A stretch of DNA of 6,707 nucleotides from Candidatus Omnitrophota bacterium (GTDB taxonomy: Bacteria > Hinthialibacterota > Hinthialibacteria > Hinthialibacterales > JAKPRU01). The notes beneath the pieces were generated by a model that saw only the letters and a program-made list of their open reading frames with translations, did not search any database and was not told the DNA's origin. Positions 4,805 through 6,707 of the stretch are shown piece after piece; within the stretch, counting starts at the first letter, position 1, and each line of letters starts with the position of its first letter. The stretch covers positions 1 to 6,707 of the forward strand of contig JAKPRU010000138.1 in NCBI GenBank assembly GCA_029557025.1. The letters run 5' to 3'. The translations under genes were made by a program, and so were the position numbers.

Positions 4805-6707
4805 CACCGTCTCCCCGGAACGGATCATTTCCTGAAAATAAGCCGGATTGTCCAGATAGTCCCGGTGGCCCAAACGCGCCAATACCGGATGGTTCTTCTC
4901 ATTCGGAATCCTCAAATAATAGCCGACTCCCTGCTCGTTCAACCAGCGGTGAATTTCATCGAAAGGCCGCCCATACAAACGCGATATCTCCCAATCGTCC
5001 AGGTGAACAAAGTGCAGATCACGGCGAAAGAGATGATACCGGTTCTCATGGGTCAGGATTTTGGAATTGGGCGGTAACTCACGATTGATAAAATTCCATA
5101 CCGGATATTCATTGCGAAACTTGATCCGATAATAACTCGGCGGATCCATGGGGCCATACCGCAAAGCGGGCAAACTGGGAACGGCGAATTTCGGCCCCAT
5201 GAGAACGTCGGCTATACCGGGACAAAGCGCCGCAATGAACGTGCCCGTGACCAGAAAATGTCGGACCGGTCCGCCCGAATGATGAACAAGCAACGCGGCA
5301 AAACAGGCAAAAACGGAAAGAATCCCCAATGTATGATAGAAGTACAGACCCGAAATAAAATAAAGATAAATAAACAGAAGCAGGCTAAACAGGATCATGA
5401 GCAGAAAAACGGGGCGACGGTTCACGTTACGGAGCGAAAGAAGGAATCCCGGCAGAAATAGTCCGGTGAACAGAGGACCGAATTTCCAACTGTAATTATC
5501 ATGCAGGAAATAGTATGGCGTATTGATTAACCGCTGAATTATATTGTCACCAAAAAGAATGGGGCCGTCGCCGTTGGCTGCCCATTCCCGGTTACAGGAG
5601 GCCATCACGTCCGGGTCGATGTATTTCCCATCGAGAATCTGATGAAAAAACGCATACACCGGATTGCCGGTGACAAGGATGTTTCGGATATACCAGGGCA
5701 CGGCTAATAGAAAGGATACCAGGAACAGCGGAGCAAAACGTCGAATGACCGGAATGGGGTTTGTAAGTTCCGACTGGCGGAGAAACGGTGCGAGTGCGAG
5801 AAGCACAAAGTAAATCCAGCCAAGGTAGTTGATTGTAGGCATTGCGGCGCACAGCAGGGCGGTCACTTCATACCAGCGGCGATCGCGCGTCGATAGGAAT
5901 CGCTCCAGGCAATAGAATACTCCGGCTGTAGCCGCAAGGACAAGGCTGTAATCGGAAACCCAGAGCTGGTAGGAAAATCCGTACAGAACAGCGCGAAAGA
6001 ACAGTACTCCCAGGGCCGTAACCGTTGCGTTTCCGAAAAGATTCCTCAGCAGGCCGGCGAGCAGACCCACGGTAAGTACACCGAAAACAGGCGGGAGCAA
6101 TTGCCCGTAGAGATCGGACCATTGGCCGGACACATGGGCAGCAAAAACCTGCAATACATGAAACAAATGAGGATAATTCGCGCCCAGGCCGATCCCGACC
6201 TGCCCGCAGACAATCGTGGGAAATCCGCCTTCCTCCCAGGTTCGCTGCGCGTAGTCGACATAATAGATTAACGCATCCCAGTAATCCACAGGGAAACCGA
6301 GAGAATGGTAAAACATGAAAACAGTAATGATCCAGGTCAATCCCCACGAAATGTAATAAACAATGCCCCGGTCGGCTGGCGCAGAAGATTCGCTTGGGGG
6401 ACCGGGTACAGGGTCTCGCCGGGGAAGCCGCAGAAGCAAGAGAATGATGACTACCGGGGTCACAAGCCCAGGTCCTCTTCCAAGAACATGCAGAGAACCG
6501 AGAAGATGCAGCGGAATGCCGATAATCGCCATTCCCAACAGGATCGCGAGACTGATCGATGGGAAATCCATCCTCGGGCGAAGAAGTCGAAATAGATAAA
6601 TCCAGCCGGTCACGCCGAACAGCAGTAAGAAAGGAGAGTGAATGAACGCTTTGTAGAGGACTGTGAGAAGGCCGGACAAAAAAGGCCCGGGCGCAAGCGC
6701 GACATCT
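4421..6707 (-). CDS. polytopic membrane protein, GT-C-like glycosyltransferase, 5'-partial
   Basis: This is a large integral membrane protein resembling GT-C glycosyltransferases (ArnT/PMT/GT39-like), which use polyprenyl-phosphate sugars to glycosylate lipids, glycans or proteins outside the inner membrane. Numbering from TTG 6679, there are about 12 hydrophobic segments between residues 10 and 493. An acidic first large periplasmic loop has DYWDALIYY (132-140, with Asp132 and Asp135 as candidate catalytic acids). TGNPVY (337-342) is typical of such proteins. A soluble C-terminal part runs about 515-630 (EYPVWNFINRELPPNSKILTHE and after). The frame stays open through 6680-6707 to the window edge and no good ribosome binding site precedes TTG 6679, so the true start is probably outside. 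The recognisable protein ends near VLYRIV (625-630, about 4790). The remaining 122 residues are antisense to the DUF4416 gene and probably not native. Exact family and substrate are not determinable by eye. Confidence 0.75.
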   Translation of the reverse strand, partial: DVALAPGPFLSGLLTVLYKAFIHSPFLLLFGVTGWIYLFRLLRPRMDFPSISLAILLGMAIIGIPLHLLGSLHVLGRGPGLVTPVVIILLLLRLPRRDPVPGPPSESSAPADRGIVYYISWGLTWIITVFMFYHSLGFPVDYWDALIYYVDYAQRTWEEGGFPTIVCGQVGIGLGANYPHLFHVLQVFAAHVSGQWSDLYGQLLPPVFGVLTVGLLAGLLRNLFGNATVTALGVLFFRAVLYGFSYQLWVSDYSLVLAATAGVFYCLERFLSTRDRRWYEVTALLCAAMPTINYLGWIYFVLLALAPFLRQSELTNPIPVIRRFAPLFLVSFLLAVPWYIRNILVTGNPVYAFFHQILDGKYIDPDVMASCNREWAANGDGPILFGDNIIQRLINTPYYFLHDNYSWKFGPLFTGLFLPGFLLSLRNVNRRPVFLLMILFSLLLFIYLYFISGLYFYHTLGILSVFACFAALLVHHSGGPVRHFLVTGTFIAALCPGIADVLMGPKFAVPSLPALRYGPMDPPSYYRIKFRNEYPVWNFINRELPPNSKILTHENRYHLFRRDLHFVHLDDWEISRLYGRPFDEIHRWLNEQGVGYYLRIPNEKNHPVLARLGHRDYLDNPAYFQEMIRSGETVLYRIVSPATPLRSVRFSMPLFFSCLPSVEGSNFQEDLLMIPVIRIGPGKSLEPAVAIKHGDLRINAVSQVDTVIEIFGACEDDVGGGEKAGVQVYLAPPVRRGKLGFEAVREMFRLGQQVRENQVSE

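Noticed and set aside
5868..6347. 159-aa Cys/Arg-rich frame on the minus strand
   Set aside because: It overlaps the membrane-protein frame on the same strand in another register. The composition is typical of out-of-frame translation of a hydrophobic protein.
1..6707. CRISPR array, mobile element, tRNA, rRNA or defence system
   Set aside because: No regularly spaced repeats, transposase, integrase, tRNA-like fold, rRNA sequence or known defence gene was seen on either strand.

Overview
The window carries five protein-coding genes from a Gram-negative bacterium, as shown by a TolC-type outer-membrane channel with a signal peptide. Base composition looks moderately G+C rich by eye, with G/C-rich third codon positions. 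The lineage cannot be fixed from the sequence. A DUF4416 gene beside an orphan TolC-family gene and a large GT-C-like membrane protein would fit a deltaproteobacterial or candidate-phylum genome, but that is only an impression.

Layout. Positions 1-145 are a leader with an imperfectly duplicated segment and no gene I can name. nadB (146-1765, +) encodes L-aspartate oxidase and is followed after 44 nt by rplI (1810-2262, +), ribosomal protein bL9, so the two are probably co-transcribed. The convergent spacer 2263-2473 holds a strong 13-bp-stem hairpin, a weaker hairpin and a short imperfect tandem repeat resembling dispersed REP-like DNA. A TolC-family gene (2474-4099, -) follows. Its divergent partner, a DUF4416 gene (4223-4804, +), is separated from it by a 123-nt region with a near-perfect 16-bp palindrome. 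The rest (4421-6707, -) is a large polytopic membrane protein resembling GT-C glycosyltransferases. It is open at the right edge, so its N-terminus probably lies outside the window.

How the genes relate. nadB supplies iminoaspartate to NadA for quinolinate and NAD synthesis, and rplI is translational housekeeping. The TolC-family protein would form the outer-membrane exit duct of an efflux or type I secretion machine, but no inner-membrane pump or adaptor is present here. The membrane glycosyltransferase suggests envelope glycan or lipid modification. I see no operon tying these together, and no CRISPR array, mobile element, tRNA or rRNA.

The oddest point is at 4421-4804. The DUF4416 gene and the extended reading frame of the membrane protein run tail-to-tail over each other for 384 nt in the codon-to-codon antisense register. 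The DUF4416 strand is clearly the conserved one, so the last ~120 residues of the membrane-protein frame are probably run-through after loss of a stop codon, or the product of a sequence error. I do not see convincing evidence of a wholly new multi-gene system.
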